Shown: positions 7,058 to 14,578 of the stretch, piece by piece
Layout: every line of letters starts with the position of its first letter
Numbering within the stretch: the first letter of the stretch is position 1
Assembly (NCBI GenBank): GCA_002451755.1
Contig: DKDF01000039.1
Span: forward strand, 1 to 24,069
Length of the DNA stretch: 24,069 nt
Direction of reading: 5' to 3'
Source: Ruminococcaceae bacterium UBA6855
GTDB taxonomy: Bacteria; Bacillota; Clostridia; Oscillospirales; Acutalibacteraceae
Program-made: the position numbers and the translations under genes
The notes under the pieces: model-generated
Told to the model about the DNA's origin: nothing
Databases searched by the model: none
The model's input: only the letters and a program-made list of their open reading frames with translations

Positions 7058-9007
7058 TCAATAGAGCTTTGCGCCCGCGGGGATGCGGCCGGAGACCATG
7101 AGAAGATTGAGCTTCTCTTCGCCCTCCTCCGAATGTACGGCACTCAGGAGCATTCCGCACGAATCGATGCCCATCATCGATCTGGGCGGCAGGTTGGTTA
7201 TGGCTATGAGCGTCTTGCCGACAAGCTCTTCGGGCTCATAATAGGCGTGGATGCCGCTTAAAATAATGCGGTCGGTGCCCGTGCCGTCATCGAGGACGAA
7301 CTTAAGCAGCTTCTTGCTCTTGGGCACTGCGGTGCATTCTTTGACCTTGACGGCTCTGAAATCGGACTTACTGAAAGTCTCGAAATCGACAAAATCCTTG
7401 AAGAGAGGCTCTATCTCGACTTTAGAGAAGTCTATAGTCTCGGGAGTCTCCTCCTCTTTTTCCTCTTCGGCAACGGCCGTCTTCTTGGATGCGTCGCCGT
7501 CAAGCGACTTCATCGTCGGGAAGAGCAGAACGTCGCGGATTGAATAGCTGTCGGTCAGGAGCATGGCAAAACGGTCGATGCCGATGCCGATGCCGCCTGT
7601 CGGGGGCATACCGTATTCGAGAGCCATGAGGAAATCCTCATCGGTATGGTTCGCCTCATCGTCGCCGGCGGCAAACAGCTCTTCCTGAGCCTCAAAGCGG
7701 CCGCGCTGGTCGATGGGATCGTTAAGCTCGGAGAAGGCGTTCGCCATCTCGCGGCAGGTTATGAACAGCTCGAAACGCTCCGTATAGTTCGGATCGTCGG
7801 GCTTTCTCTTTGCAAGCGGGGAAATCTCGACCGGGTGCTCCGTGATGAAGGTCGGCTGAACGAGCTTGTCCTCAACATATTCCTCGAAGAAGAGGTTGAG
7901 CAGGTCGCCCTTCTTGTGTCTTTCTTCAAATTCGATGCCGCGCTCCTTGGCGAGCGAACGGGCAGTTTCAAGATCGATCTCCGCGAAGTCGACGCCCGAA
8001 TATTTCTTGACCGCCTCGACCATCGTCATGCGGGCAAAGGGCTTTGAAAGGTCAATCTCCACGCCGTCATAGGTGACAACGGCGGTGCCGAGAACCTTGA
8101 GAGCGACGGTTCTGTAGAGCTCTTCGACAAGATCCATCATGCCGTGGAAATCGGTATACGCCTGATATATCTCAAGGAGCGTGAACTCGGGGTTATGGCG
8201 CACGTCGAGACCCTCGTTGCGGAAAACTCTGCCCATCTCGTAGACTCGCTCAAGTCCGCCGACTATAAGGCGCTTGAGGTAGAGTTCGAGGGAAATGCGC
8301 AGATTGAGATCCTCGTTGAGGGCGTTGTGATGGGTCACAAACGGACGCGCGGCGGCGCCACCCGCATTCTGAACAAGAATGGGCGTCTCGACCTCGATGA
8401 AATCCTTGGAATCGAGATAGTTTCTTATCTCGCGGATTATCAGGCTTCTCTTTATAAATGTATCCTTGACATCGGGGTTGACTATGAGGTCAAGGTAGCG
8501 GCGGCGATAGCGGGTGTCCGTATCGCGCAGACCGTGAAACTTTTCGGGCAGCGGAAGCAGCGACTTCGTCAGCAGGCGAAGCGCGGTTGCGTGGATGGAT
8601 ATCTCGCCCCTGCGGGTCTTGAACACCGTGCCGCGCACTTCGAGGATATCGCCGATATCCCACTTCTTGAACTTTGCAAATGTATCCTCGCCGACATCGT
8701 TTATGCGCACATAGACCTGAATACGACCCGAGCGGTCACGGATATCGATGAAGTTCGCCTTGCCCATATCGCGTCTTGACATCATTCGTCCGCATATGGA
8801 GACCTCTTTGCCATCCATCGCTTCAAAATTGTCGACTATCTCCTGTGCATGGGCGGACTGATCCGCGGTTGTTATTTTGAACGGATCCTCCCCTGCGGCG
8901 CAAAGCTCATTGAGCTTGTCCAGGCGGATCTGACGCAGGGCGTTTATGTCCTCCTGAGCCTCTTCGCTCTCGGCGGAGACGGGGTTGGTGTTTATCTCAT
9001 CCGGCAT
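7058..9007 (-). CDS. lysS: Lysyl-tRNA synthetase (class II) with C-terminal tRNA-binding OB-fold domain
   Basis: 649 residues; a normal bacterial LysS is about 490-510. It charges tRNA-Lys with lysine. The N-terminal anticodon-binding OB domain covers about 60-150. The class II catalytic core follows with motif 2 FRNEGLDVRHNPEF at 262-275 and motif 3 GIGIGIDRFAMLL at 474-484, and ends with DVLLFPTMK at 492-500. An acidic linker (about 505-530) joins an extra domain at about 531-649 that resembles the C-terminal tRNA-binding domain of MetRS and Arc1p/Trbp111, including SDFRAVKVKEC, DRIILSGI and NLPPRSMMGI. Start ATG 9007 has AAGGAG 8 bases upstream; the GTG at 9016 is part of that site. It follows greA by 38 bp. 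Confidence 0.95.
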   Translation of the reverse strand: MPDEINTNPVSAESEEAQEDINALRQIRLDKLNELCAAGEDPFKITTADQSAHAQEIVDNFEAMDGKEVSICGRMMSRRDMGKANFIDIRDRSGRIQVYVRINDVGEDTFAKFKKWDIGDILEVRGTVFKTRRGEISIHATALRLLTKSLLPLPEKFHGLRDTDTRYRRRYLDLIVNPDVKDTFIKRSLIIREIRNYLDSKDFIEVETPILVQNAGGAAARPFVTHHNALNEDLNLRISLELYLKRLIVGGLERVYEMGRVFRNEGLDVRHNPEFTLLEIYQAYTDFHGMMDLVEELYRTVALKVLGTAVVTYDGVEIDLSKPFARMTMVEAVKKYSGVDFAEIDLETARSLAKERGIEFEERHKKGDLLNLFFEEYVEDKLVQPTFITEHPVEISPLAKRKPDDPNYTERFELFITCREMANAFSELNDPIDQRGRFEAQEELFAAGDDEANHTDEDFLMALEYGMPPTGGIGIGIDRFAMLLTDSYSIRDVLLFPTMKSLDGDASKKTAVAEEEKEEETPETIDFSKVEIEPLFKDFVDFETFSKSDFRAVKVKECTAVPKSKKLLKFVLDDGTGTDRIILSGIHAYYEPEELVGKTLIAITNLPPRSMMGIDSCGMLLSAVHSEEGEEKLNLLMVSGRIPAGAKLY

Positions 9008-9045
9008 TTTTTTCACTCCTTGGATTTATGTGAACTGTGCTTTTT

Positions 9046-9528
9046 TTACTTTGACTTTGCGATGCTGAGAATCTTGAGCTGAAGAATCCTTCCGGTAGGC
9101 AGCGAAACATCGACTACGTCACCCTTGCGGTTGCCTATAAGCGACTTGCCTATGGGCGACTGGTCGGAGATTATGCCCTGAGAGGGGTTCGACTCGCTGG
9201 GTCCGAGAATAGTATACTCACTCTTCTTGCCGGTCTCGACATTCTCGACCTTGACCTTTGAGCCGGGATGAACCACGCCCGCATTCAGATTGTCCTCGTC
9301 GAGGATATTCGCGTTGCGGATGTCGTTTTCAAGGCGGGCGATTTTAGCTTCGAGCTTCGCCTGCTCGTTCATCGCCTCATCATACTCGGAGTTTTCGGAA
9401 AGGTCGCCGAAAGAACGCGCAACTTTGATGCGCTCGGCTATCTCATCTCTGCCGGTGGTTTTGAGCTGTTCGAGCTCCTTGACCTTGGCATCGTAGCTCT
9501 CTCTTGTCAATACGATCTGCTTTTCCAT
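9046..9528 (-). CDS. greA: Transcription elongation factor GreA
   Basis: 160 residues, normal length. GreA enters the RNA polymerase secondary channel and stimulates cleavage of backtracked transcripts. The N-terminal coiled coil carries the acidic tip loop GDLSENSEY, with D42 and E45 placed to chelate the catalytic magnesium. The C-terminal globular domain has the usual ILGPSES and PIGKSLIGNRKGD blocks. It is the first gene after a perfect promoter and precedes lysS, a common Firmicutes gene pair. An AAGGA-type ribosome binding site lies upstream; a competing ATG 11 bases earlier is out of frame. Confidence 0.96.
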   Translation of the reverse strand: MEKQIVLTRESYDAKVKELEQLKTTGRDEIAERIKVARSFGDLSENSEYDEAMNEQAKLEAKIARLENDIRNANILDEDNLNAGVVHPGSKVKVENVETGKKSEYTILGPSESNPSQGIISDQSPIGKSLIGNRKGDVVDVSLPTGRILQLKILSIAKSK

Positions 9529-9589
9529 TTTAAGGCCATCCTTCTTCCTTAAATTTTAAAAATTGATACTCTAAGGCCTTTTCAGGCAC

Positions 9590-9598
9590 TTATCCACA
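9590..9598 (+). promoter_or_regulatory. Perfect DnaA box in the greA 5' untranslated region
   Basis: TTATCCACA, the consensus DnaA binding site, begins 8 bases downstream of the greA -10 box, at or just after the expected transcription start. A single 9-mer can occur by chance, so a regulatory role is inference. Confidence 0.4.
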
Positions 9599-9606
9599 AT
9601 ATTGTT

Positions 9607-9635
9607 ATTATATTCATTTTATCGCCTGTTGTCAA
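9607..9635 (-). promoter_or_regulatory. Consensus sigma-A promoter of greA-lysS
   Basis: TTGACA (9630-9635) and TATAAT (9607-9612) on the minus strand with a 17-bp spacer, the ideal consensus. The -35 box begins 5 bases after the stop codon of the upstream hypothetical gene. It probably drives greA, lysS and possibly the polymer genes beyond. Confidence 0.9.
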
Positions 9636-9639
9636 TAGT

Positions 9640-10398
9640 TTACGGCGCCGCCGAGAGCCTTATAAGCTCCGACGCGGCGCGCGGAGAAAGCGGTTTTCCG
9701 CCGTGATATATCTCGGAAAAAGAAAGCTGCGCGAGCGAGTGGATCCGGCTTATAAGATAAAGAGCGCCCGCGAATTTAAGCGAGTCCGCGCCCGCCGGCA
9801 TGAGGCGAGCGTATGCGCTCGGGAGCGTTATTTTTCCCGCCGTAAAAACCTCGCCGCCGCAGACAAGCTTTTCGGGCGACGAATCGAGGTCGATGACCGC
9901 GTCTGCGTTGTCGCTGATTCCGTCGAGAACCGCCGCGCCGAATTCGTCCATGGCATTTTCTATCGGGCGCGAATATCCGTCCGGGCATGAAGTCGCAACG
10001 CGGATATCCGAAAACAGCGGCACGGCAACGCCGAGTCTCTGCGCGGCGGAGGCGTTTTTGTCTTTTATCAGCAGCTCGCCGCGCACCCCGCACCCGCAGG
10101 ACGAGCGCAGTATAGAGCACGCAGTGTTGAAGAAAACGAGCTTTCTGTAATCCGAGAGATCGGGCTCGTCTATCCCGCCGCCGGGTGTTATATCTTCAGG
10201 CAGAAGCATTGTGCCCGAGCATCTGCCCGCCGCTTCGCATATCGCCGCGCGGTTAATTTTCCCGCGCCGCCGGGCTGAGGTTATCTCGCGAAACGGCAGA
10301 CCGCCGTATACGCGCACATCGCGCACCTGCGGAGTTTTAAACAGCCGCCTTCGCCTGAAAAAGCCGGCATCGTCAGCAATAACGAGAACCGAAAACAT
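9640..10398 (-). CDS. Uncharacterised protein, 252 residues
   Basis: I do not recognise the family. The frame is uninterrupted, has a start at ATG 10398 with GGCGGTGAT about 6 bases upstream, and fills the space between ptsH and the greA promoter. The N-terminus (MFSVLVIADDAGFF) looks like a first beta strand of an alpha/beta protein. A basic cluster RRRR lies at 15-18 and RRR at 43-45. Seven cysteines (54, 60, 94, 101, 103, 138, 180) include a CGC at 101-103. No signal peptide or clear membrane segment is seen. A TATAAT-like element lies at 10432-10437 without a good -35. The ptsH terminator separates it from ptsH. Codon use is GC-rich and in keeping with the neighbours. Confidence 0.7.
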   Translation of the reverse strand: MFSVLVIADDAGFFRRRRLFKTPQVRDVRVYGGLPFREITSARRRGKINRAAICEAAGRCSGTMLLPEDITPGGGIDEPDLSDYRKLVFFNTACSILRSSCGCGVRGELLIKDKNASAAQRLGVAVPLFSDIRVATSCPDGYSRPIENAMDEFGAAVLDGISDNADAVIDLDSSPEKLVCGGEVFTAGKITLPSAYARLMPAGADSLKFAGALYLISRIHSLAQLSFSEIYHGGKPLSPRAASELIRLSAAP

Positions 10399-10470
10399 AA
10401 TATCACCGCCGAAAATATCCTTTTCAAAGATATTATATGCCGCGAAGCGATGAAAATAGACAAAAAGAAA

Positions 10471-10490
10471 AAGCAGGCCTAAGCCTGCTT
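10471..10490 (-). terminator. Intrinsic terminator of ptsH
   Basis: An 8-bp perfect stem AAGCAGGC/GCCTGCTT with a 4-base loop. On the minus strand it is followed by TTTCTTTTTG. It lies 18 bases after the ptsH stop. Confidence 0.85.
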
Positions 10491-10508
10491 ATCTGTATTA
10501 AAGTTATA

Positions 10509-10772
10509 TTACTCGGCGAAGCCGGACTCAACAAGCTTCACAAGCTCATCGACAGCCTGCTCCTCGTCGGGACCGCCTGCGATGATGCGGATCTGGGTGT
10601 TGCCCATGATGCCGAGGGAAAGCACGCCGAGAAGGCTCTTGGCATTGACTCTGCGCTCGTCCTTTTCCACCCAGATGGAAGACTTGAACTCGTTAGCCTT
10701 CTGAATGAAAAAAGTTGCCGGACGTGCATGAAGTCCTACCTGATTCTGTACCATAACATCTTTAACATACAT
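10509..10772 (-). CDS. ptsH: HPr family phosphocarrier protein
   Basis: 87 residues, normal for HPr. HPr receives phosphate from enzyme I and passes it to sugar-specific EII proteins; in Firmicutes it is also phosphorylated on serine by HPr kinase to control CcpA. Both sites are present: His15 in GLHARPA (13-19) and Ser46 in NAKSLLGVL (43-51), so this is a true HPr rather than a Crh, which lacks His15. Start ATG at 10772 is taken from the family N-terminus and a GGGAG site 10 bases upstream; the codon at 10793 is rejected. It has its own promoter and terminator. Enzyme I is not adjacent. Confidence 0.93.
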   Translation of the reverse strand: MYVKDVMVQNQVGLHARPATFFIQKANEFKSSIWVEKDERRVNAKSLLGVLSLGIMGNTQIRIIAGGPDEEQAVDELVKLVESGFAE

Positions 10773-10822
10773 AATATATAATCTCCCACACACAAATTCA
10801 AATTTTATTCTACTGCTTATAT

Positions 10823-10850
10823 ATTATATCATAAAACTTGTCCCCGTCAA
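10823..10850 (-). promoter_or_regulatory. Promoter of ptsH with extended -10
   Basis: TTGACG (10845-10850), a 16-bp spacer, and TATAAT (10823-10828) preceded by TGA, which gives an extended -10 (TGnTATAAT). It lies about 50 bases before the ptsH start. Confidence 0.75.
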
Positions 10851-10959
10851 CAATTTACTTGCGACTTTCGCCCTCAAAGGCAATAATTCGTTGCCTGTTC
10901 CAAAGTTGAAAATTCGGGCGGGGGCTTTGTTGTGTATTTTGACCATACAAGGCACATCT

Positions 10960-10984
10960 TTTTAATGCAGGTTGCACATTAAAA
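10960..10984. other. AT-rich inverted repeat downstream of trmD
   Basis: TTTTAATG (960-967) and CATTAAAA (977-984) form a perfect 8-bp stem around a 9-base loop, 16 bases past the trmD stop. It is not GC-rich enough to be a convincing intrinsic terminator, but no better candidate ends the trmD operon. The rest of the 10794-10999 gap holds the ptsH promoter and a weaker GGCAA/TTGCC inverted repeat near 10879-10895. Confidence 0.4.
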
Positions 10985-10999
10985 TATTGCCTTCGGAAA

Positions 11000-11734
11000 T
11001 CAGTCCTCGCTCTTCAAAGACGAGAGAAACGCTCGGTCTTTCCGGCTCAGCTCCGCTTTTTCGAGCATATCGGGTCTGCGGCGGTAGGTGCGCTCAAGGC
11101 TCTGTTCCCTGCGCCACTTCTCGATGTTCGCATGGTGACCCGAGAGCAGAACGGGCGGCACCTCTTTGCCGTGCCATTCGACAGGGCGGGTATACTGAGG
11201 ATATTCGAGCAGGGACGAAAAATGGCTCTCGAGCTCGAATGCGTCTTCGTTAGCGAGCACTCCGGGGAGCATACGCGCGACGGCATCCGCGAGCATAAGC
11301 GCGGGCAGCTCGCCGCCAGTCACTACGAAATCGCCGATCGAAATTTCCTCGTCGACTATCTCTTCTATAACGCGCTCGTCTATTCCCTCATAGTGACCGC
11401 ACAGCAGAGCAATATTGTCGAGCTTCGACAGCTCGACCACGCGCTTTTGGGTCAGCGTCTTTCCCTGCGGGGTCAGATATATGAGATGCGGGCGCGTGCC
11501 CGTGTCGCGGCAAAGGGACTCGTAGCAGTCATATATCGGCTGCACCTGCATTATCATGCCCGTCCCGCCGCCGTAGGGCGAATCGTCAACGCGGTTGTGC
11601 TTGTCGAGCGTATAGTCGCGGATGTTGCGGCAGTTTATTTCAACGCAGCCGCGCTCGCGCGCTCTGCCTATGACGCTCTCCCTGAGCACCTCGCAGCACA
11701 TCTCCGGGAAGAGGGTAAGAATATCAATCCTCAT
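11000..11734 (-). CDS. trmD: tRNA (guanine-37-N1)-methyltransferase TrmD
   Basis: 244 residues, full length. TrmD methylates G37 next to the anticodon of tRNAs such as those for Leu, Pro and Arg, using S-adenosylmethionine and preventing +1 frameshifts. MRIDILTLFPEM is the family N-terminus, and the trefoil-knot SAM site is visible as LLCGHYEGIDERV, then IGDFVVTGGELPA. It overlaps rimM by 11 bp, the conserved pair order. It is the last gene of the ffh operon here: the usual downstream rplS (ribosomal protein L19) is not found. Confidence 0.97.
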   Translation of the reverse strand: MRIDILTLFPEMCCEVLRESVIGRARERGCVEINCRNIRDYTLDKHNRVDDSPYGGGTGMIMQVQPIYDCYESLCRDTGTRPHLIYLTPQGKTLTQKRVVELSKLDNIALLCGHYEGIDERVIEEIVDEEISIGDFVVTGGELPALMLADAVARMLPGVLANEDAFELESHFSSLLEYPQYTRPVEWHGKEVPPVLLSGHHANIEKWRREQSLERTYRRRPDMLEKAELSRKDRAFLSSLKSED

Positions 11735-12242
11735 CTGAAAACAGCCCTTTCAGCGGTGTTATCAGGACAATTCCGTTCTCCACATCGACGCTTGAAACAA
11801 CATCGGGAATGGCGGGGATAAGAGTCTCGGTGCCGTTGTCATCCGTTATGTGCCAGACATCGTTTGCGCCGGTCTGGCTGACATCGGTAACGGTTCCGTA
11901 GACTTTTCCGCTGTTTGCGTCCTCGGCGCGGCAGCCGATGAGCTCGGCTATGAACCAATCGCCTTTCTTGAGATGCGCGTCGCTGCGGCGCATATAGAGC
12001 ACTTTGCCTCTGAGAGAGGCCGCCTTTTCGACCGTGTCGCAGCCGTCGAGGCGCAGCAGCGCAATATTCCCGTGGGGGCGAGCGCAAACAACGCCCACGC
12101 TTTTTTCACCGTGTGCGTCGTAGTAGAGCGTTTTGAACTTTTTGAAGAATTCGGGCGAATCGCACCACGGCTGAACGCGCAGTTCCCCGCGCACGCCGTG
12201 TGTGCCGACTATCTGCCCTATTTCAAGATAGTCCTTTATCAT
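11724..12242 (-). CDS. rimM: 16S rRNA processing protein RimM
   Basis: 172 residues. RimM binds ribosomal protein S19 and helps mature the 30S subunit head. Seen: IGQIVGTHGVRGELRV at the N-terminus, the typical first strand-turn of the RimM N domain, then a C-terminal PRC-barrel with IGCRAED and TDVSQTGANDVWHI, and the final IPAIPDVVSSVDVE block. The start forms a TGATG overlap with the khpA stop, and the end overlaps trmD by 11 bp, so translation of khpA-rimM-trmD is probably coupled. Confidence 0.96.
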   Translation of the reverse strand: MIKDYLEIGQIVGTHGVRGELRVQPWCDSPEFFKKFKTLYYDAHGEKSVGVVCARPHGNIALLRLDGCDTVEKAASLRGKVLYMRRSDAHLKKGDWFIAELIGCRAEDANSGKVYGTVTDVSQTGANDVWHITDDNGTETLIPAIPDVVSSVDVENGIVLITPLKGLFSDED

Positions 12243-12475
12243 CAGTCTATCTCAACTGCGACCTTCTCATCGCAGCGTGTTGCGGCAGCGCGCATAACAG
12301 TGCGGATAGCCTTGGCTATTCTGCCCTGCTTGCCGATAACTCTGCCCATGTCATTCTCGCTGACGTGGAGATGATAGACGGTAATGCCCTCATCATCCGG
12401 CTCGTCAACGGTGACGGTAACTGCATCGGGCTCTTCAACGAGACCCTGAGCGATGGATATAAGTAAATCCTTCAT
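12242..12475 (-). CDS. khpA: KH-domain RNA-binding protein KhpA (YlqC)
   Basis: 77 residues, the usual size. A single KH domain with the GRVIGKQGRIAKAIR loop (GKQG is the GxxG nucleotide-binding turn). KhpA works with KhpB in RNA binding and affects cell division in some Firmicutes. The start at ATG 12475 gives MKDLLISIAQGLVEEP, the family N-terminus, with GAAAGGAA about 7 bases upstream. A longer frame to 12529 has no family support. It lies between rpsP and rimM as in many Firmicutes. Confidence 0.94.
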   Translation of the reverse strand: MKDLLISIAQGLVEEPDAVTVTVDEPDDEGITVYHLHVSENDMGRVIGKQGRIAKAIRTVMRAAATRCDEKVAVEID

Positions 12476-12547
12476 TTCGATGTTCCTTTCATAGAAAAAC
12501 AAAACTCCCCGCAGACTGCCGAGAGCCATGTTTTACGCTGAGCGTTA

Positions 12548-12793
12548 TCAGTCGATGACGCCGCTCTTCTTGAGGATATCCTTAACGGTATCGGTGGGCT
12601 GAGCGCCGTTGGCGATCCACTGCTTTGCCTTGTCTGCGTCGATTTTCACATCAGCGGGAGTCTTGAGCGGATCATAGGTGCCGATCTCCTCGATGAATCT
12701 GCCGTCGCGGGGATATCTCGAATCTGCAACGACTATTCTGTAGAAGGGGTTCTTCTTTGCGCCCATGCGGCGAAGTCTGATTTTAACTGCCAT
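12548..12793 (-). CDS. rpsP: 30S ribosomal protein S16
   Basis: 81 residues, full length. VKIRLRRMGAKKNPFYRIVV is the near-invariant N-terminal block, followed by DSRYPRDGRFIEEIGTYDP. S16 is needed for assembly of the 30S 5' domain. GGAGGT lies 10 bases before ATG. The 80-bp gap to ffh contains AT-rich sequence with a weak promoter-like TTTACA and could hold an internal promoter, but no strong -10 is seen. Confidence 0.97.
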   Translation of the reverse strand: MAVKIRLRRMGAKKNPFYRIVVADSRYPRDGRFIEEIGTYDPLKTPADVKIDADKAKQWIANGAQPTDTVKDILKKSGVID

Positions 12794-12873
12794 AATAATT
12801 GTACCTCCAAAAGTAATACAAAATTAATATATAATGTAAACCCTAAGGCTGACCTATAGGATAACATCCGTTT

Positions 12874-14217
12874 TTACATTCCGAGCCTGCTCGGGTCGAA
12901 GCCCATACGGCGCATCTTTTTCTTTGAGCCTTTGCCGTTGAACTGTTTGAATAGCTTCTGCATCTGCTTGTGCTGATTGAGAAGCCTGTTGACATCCTCG
13001 ACCTTCTGTCCGCTGCCCGCGGCGATACGCCTTTTGCGGGAGGGGTTGATTATGTCGGGATTCTCGCGCTCCTTCGGGGTCATCGAGCGGATGAGCGCCT
13101 GGAGACGGTCGAACTGTTTCTCGTCAACGTCCACGCCCTGGAGCTTCTTGCCCATGCCCGGGAGCATTGCGAGCGTGTCCTGAATCGAGCCCATCTTGCG
13201 AAGCTGGGTTATCTGGTCGAGCAGGTCGTTGAGGTCGAATTTGTTCTTTCTTATCTTCTCCTCGAGCTCCGCCGCCTTCTTCTCGTCAATAGCGGTCTCC
13301 GCCTTTTCGATAAGCGAGAGGACATCGCCCATGCCGAGGATTCTCGAAGCCATGCGGTCGGGGTGGAAGGTGTCGAGATCGCCGAGCTTTTCGCCGACGC
13401 CGACGAACTTTATCGGCTTGCCCGTGACAGCGCGCGCGGAGAGTGCCGCACCGCCTCTGGTGTCGCCGTCGAGCTTTGTCAGGATAAGTCCGTCAATGCC
13501 GAGCGTCTCGTTGAAAGTCGAGGCGACATTGACCGCATCCTGACCGGTCATCGCGTCGACCACGAGGAGGATCTCGTGCGGACGGACTTCCGACTTGATG
13601 CGCTTGAGCTCATCCATGAGCTGCTCATCTATATGCAAGCGGCCTGCGGTATCGATCAGGACATAGTCGTTGCCCTCGTCCTTCGCAAGCGCGACCGCCT
13701 GTTTGGCTGTTTCAACCGGATCCTGCGTACCCTTTTCAAAGACCGGTACGCCGACCTTTTCACCGAGCACCTGAAGCTGTTTGATAGCCGCGGGGCGATA
13801 GATATCGCACGCGACGAGCATCGGTCTGCTGCCGCGGTTCTTGAGCATGAGCGCAAGCTTTGCGCAGTGCGTCGTTTTACCTGCGCCCTGAAGACCGCAG
13901 AGCATTATCACTGTCGGCGGATGCGCCGCAGTCGCAAGGCGGGTCTTCGTGCCGCCCATGAGATCGATAAGCTCTTCGTTGACTATCTTTATGACCATCT
14001 GCGCGGGAGTAAGGCTCTCCATAACATCCGCGCCGATAGCTCTCTCGGTGACCTTGGCGGTGAAATCCTTGGCTACCTTGTAGCTGACATCCGCCTCAAG
14101 CAGAGCCATGCGCACGTCGCGCATCGCCGCGCGGACATCCGCCTCGTTGAGGCTGCCCTTGCTTTTAAGACGCTTGAACGCCGCTTCAAGGCGTTCCGAA
14201 AGACCTTCAAATGCCAA
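12874..14217 (-). CDS. ffh: Signal recognition particle protein Ffh (SRP54)
   Basis: 447 residues from a TTG start at 14217. Ffh is the GTPase that binds signal sequences on ribosomes together with SRP RNA and docks to FtsY. N domain 1-90, G domain with GLQGAGKTT at 108-116, DTAGR at 189-193 and TKLDGD at 247-252, then a methionine-rich M domain with MLPGMGK (351-357) and the RNA-binding SRKRRIAAGSG (393-403). The TTG is chosen because it starts the family N-terminus (M)AFEGLSERLE and has AGAGGTG 6 bases upstream. The frame stays open back to 14652, but that part is translated tandem repeat and not Ffh. FtsY and SRP RNA are not in the window. Confidence 0.96.
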   Translation of the reverse strand: MAFEGLSERLEAAFKRLKSKGSLNEADVRAAMRDVRMALLEADVSYKVAKDFTAKVTERAIGADVMESLTPAQMVIKIVNEELIDLMGGTKTRLATAAHPPTVIMLCGLQGAGKTTHCAKLALMLKNRGSRPMLVACDIYRPAAIKQLQVLGEKVGVPVFEKGTQDPVETAKQAVALAKDEGNDYVLIDTAGRLHIDEQLMDELKRIKSEVRPHEILLVVDAMTGQDAVNVASTFNETLGIDGLILTKLDGDTRGGAALSARAVTGKPIKFVGVGEKLGDLDTFHPDRMASRILGMGDVLSLIEKAETAIDEKKAAELEEKIRKNKFDLNDLLDQITQLRKMGSIQDTLAMLPGMGKKLQGVDVDEKQFDRLQALIRSMTPKERENPDIINPSRKRRIAAGSGQKVEDVNRLLNQHKQMQKLFKQFNGKGSKKKMRRMGFDPSRLGM

Positions 14218-14332
14218 TGTTTTCACCTCTGTATAAAAAGTAAGTAGTTTTTGTGTTACCGTTTCAAGCCGAATTGTTCCGGCGGATTTTTCCGCAATCA
14301 CATCGTTCAATCGAAACCCGAGCTGATTTCGC

Positions 14333-14351
14333 GGGCGGATGATATCCGCCC
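14333..14351. repeat. REP-like perfect hairpin, array copy 1
   Basis: GGGCGGAT-GAT-ATCCGCCC, an 8-bp perfect stem with a 3-base loop, followed by CCTACAGC. Identical in copies 2 and 3. Confidence 0.85.
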
Positions 14352-14445
14352 CTACAGCTGTGACTGAATTCGCAGGTTCGCACAACGCAGCTCCGGCGGA
14401 TTTTTCCGCATCACATCGCTCAATCGAGGACTGTGCTGATTTTGC

Positions 14446-14464
14446 GGGCGGATGATATCCGCCC
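14446..14464. repeat. REP-like perfect hairpin, array copy 2
   Basis: Same 19-base GGGCGGAT-GAT-ATCCGCCC palindrome followed by CCTACAGC. Confidence 0.85.
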
Positions 14465-14559
14465 CTACAGCTGTGACTGAATTCGAGGGTTCTCACAACG
14501 CAACTCCGGCGGATTTTTCCGCAATCACATCGCTCAATCGAGGACTGTGCTGATTTCGC

Positions 14560-14578
14560 GGGCGGATGATATCCGCCC
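14560..14578. repeat. REP-like perfect hairpin, array copy 3
   Basis: Same 19-base palindrome followed by CCTACAGC. After this point the unit diverges into the CAACCGAGCG direct repeat. Confidence 0.85.

Noticed and set aside
12970..14247. 425-codon open frame on the plus strand
   Set aside because: Antisense to ffh with no recognisable motif of its own; ffh is complete and conserved.
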